Positions 62,896 through 64,000 of a stretch of DNA of 64,000 nucleotides are shown here, one piece after another. Every line of letters starts with the position of its first letter. The stretch's first letter is position 1. This stretch comes from Alphaproteobacteria bacterium (GTDB lineage Bacteria; Pseudomonadota; Alphaproteobacteria; UBA2966): positions 1 through 64,000 of the forward strand of contig JAGWAU010000012.1 of the NCBI GenBank assembly GCA_021296255.1, in the 5' to 3' direction. The translations under genes were made by a program, and so were the position numbers. The notes under the pieces are model-generated. The model was not told the DNA's origin, searched no databases, and was given only the letters and a program-made list of their open reading frames with translations.

Positions 62896-64000
62896 TTGCG
62901 GGTAGGCATCGACATCGGCGGCACGTTCACGGATGTTATCGCGGTCTCCGACGACGGCGAGGTCGGCACCTTCAAGATCCCCAGCACGCCATCGGATCCA
63001 TCCCGGGCAGTGGCGCGGGCCCTCTCCTTGCTTTCGGAGAACAGAGTGTCAGAGGTGATTCATGGCTCGACCGTAGCCACGAACACGATTCTCGAACGAA
63101 AAGGAGCGAAGACGGCGCTCCTGACCACGGACGGCTTTCGGGACAACATCTACATTCAACGCCAGAACAAGACCGATGTTTACTCCCCCCGGTATCGGAA
63201 ACCGGTTCCCGTCGTGACCCGAGACCTTGTCATAGAAATTCCCGAACGGATCACGCATACGGGCGATGTGCTCATCCCCATGGATCTGACGGGCGTGTAC
63301 GATGAAGTCAAGAACCTAGTTGGAGCGAACGGCGTGCGCTCGATCGCCGTGTGCTTTCTCCATTCGTACAAGAACCCGAAACACGAAGTCGAGGTCGCCG
63401 AGTTCCTCGAGAAAGGATTTCCGAATCTGGTCGTCACAATTTCGTCCGACGTGCTGCCGGAGTTCCGAGAGTACGAGCGGACGAGCACGACGTTGTTGTC
63501 GGCTTATCTCAAACCCGTCGTCTCCAACTACATTGATCGGATCGAGGCCGAAATTGACTCGACTGATGCGAGTTTCCTCGTGATGCAGTCGAGCGGCGGA
63601 ACGCTTCCGGGCGGAACGGCCAAGCGCCATGCGGCCCAGATGTTCCTGTCCGGTCCCGCCGCAGGCGTGACCGGCGCGATGCATGTCGGGATGCGCCGCC
63701 GGTCCGGAAACCTGTTCACGTTAGACATCGGCGGTACGAGCACGGACGTGGCCCTGATTACGAACGGGCAGCCCAGCATAACGACCGAGATGGCCGTCGA
63801 CGGGCTCCCGATCGCTTTTCCCATGATCGATATCGGCACCATCGGCGCGGGTGGCGGTAGCATCGCCTGGCTCGACGATGGCGGCATGTTGCGGGTGGGT
63901 CCCCAAAGTGCCGGCGCCGAGCCCGGACCGGCGTGTTACGGAAAGGGCGGACTGTGCTTCACGGTTACCGACGCACTGGTGATCATGGGGTTCATTCGTC
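62896..64000 (+). CDS. hyuA: HyuA-type hydantoinase/oxoprolinase subunit A, cut by the window end
   Basis: The first 368 codons of a HyuA chain. RVGIDIGGTFTDVIAV is the phosphate loop, HGSTVATNTILERKG the second motif, LSGPAAGVTGAMHVGMRR and LDIGGTSTDVALIT the later ones. The proposed start is TTG at 62896, four bases after the M20 stop, because the fold begins at once. It is the third HyuA in the window and is different in sequence from the other two. A HyuB partner may follow beyond 64000. Confidence 0.88.
   Translation, partial: MRVGIDIGGTFTDVIAVSDDGEVGTFKIPSTPSDPSRAVARALSLLSENRVSEVIHGSTVATNTILERKGAKTALLTTDGFRDNIYIQRQNKTDVYSPRYRKPVPVVTRDLVIEIPERITHTGDVLIPMDLTGVYDEVKNLVGANGVRSIAVCFLHSYKNPKHEVEVAEFLEKGFPNLVVTISSDVLPEFREYERTSTTLLSAYLKPVVSNYIDRIEAEIDSTDASFLVMQSSGGTLPGGTAKRHAAQMFLSGPAAGVTGAMHVGMRRRSGNLFTLDIGGTSTDVALITNGQPSITTEMAVDGLPIAFPMIDIGTIGAGGGSIAWLDDGGMLRVGPQSAGAEPGPACYGKGGLCFTVTDALVIMGFIR

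Overview
The window looks like chromosomal DNA of a GC-rich alphaproteobacterium. It begins with recA, whose promoter contains a GTTC-N7-GTTC-type LexA operator, and with a DksA that carries the reduced-cysteine zinc-finger region I associate with alphaproteobacteria. No rRNA gene, intact tRNA, CRISPR array, transposase or integrase was found. Most of the rest is a dense set of transport and catabolic genes for small nitrogenous and organic-acid compounds, as in a nutritionally versatile soil, marine or host-associated heterotroph.

Layout. Positions 1-5400: recA, dksA, a metallophosphoesterase overlapping a phosphopantetheinyl transferase (arranged like mycobacterial pptH-pptT), a 56-residue membrane peptide and a DegT-type aminotransferase. 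5400-10500: a leftward set (SLC13-type permease, two-domain USP, tandem DUF427 protein) divergent from a split UxaA-type lyase. 10500-21300: a Rieske oxygenase with two ABC permeases and a binding protein but no ATPase, a class II aldolase, then a leftward series of GST, Rieske oxygenase, glutamine-synthetase-like ligase, MetX-like acyltransferase and RcnA efflux protein. 21300-27200: a ProU-type betaine system with proV divergent from proW and proX, and a PhyH oxygenase and a Rieske oxygenase lying between them. 27200-36200: two dehydrogenases of the hydroxyisobutyrate type, an enoyl-CoA hydratase, a Gfo/Idh oxidoreductase, a cytoplasmic GGT, TauE/SafE and EamA transporters and a radical SAM protein. 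36300-49000: a CoA transferase, a HyuA-HyuB-sarcosine/dimethylglycine dehydrogenase operon, then a CoxL-HyuB pair divergent from two overlapping small helical proteins.

At 49012-49061 lies a degenerate 3' half of an initiator tRNA, followed by an AT-richer, palindrome-rich gene-free stretch and a decayed second copy of the DUF427 gene. I read this as a probable old integration boundary. To its right is a second catabolic block: DUF6282 hydrolase, a leaderless peptide-binding-type protein, PuuE-like deacetylase, HyuB, HyuA, a frameshifted PhyH gene, an epimerase, a TRAP binding protein, a D-2-hydroxyacid dehydrogenase, an M20 hydrolase and a third HyuA cut by the window end.

Taken together, the genes suggest uptake (ABC, TRAP, SLC13, ProU) of betaines, amino-acid derivatives and cyclic amides. 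These would be opened by HyuA/HyuB-type ATP-dependent hydrolases and PuuE-like amidases, then oxidised by Rieske, PhyH and flavin enzymes to central intermediates. Substrates are inferred from families and neighbours only. Two disrupted genes (DUF427 copy and second PhyH) are broken mostly at homopolymer runs, so sequencing error is a live alternative to true decay.
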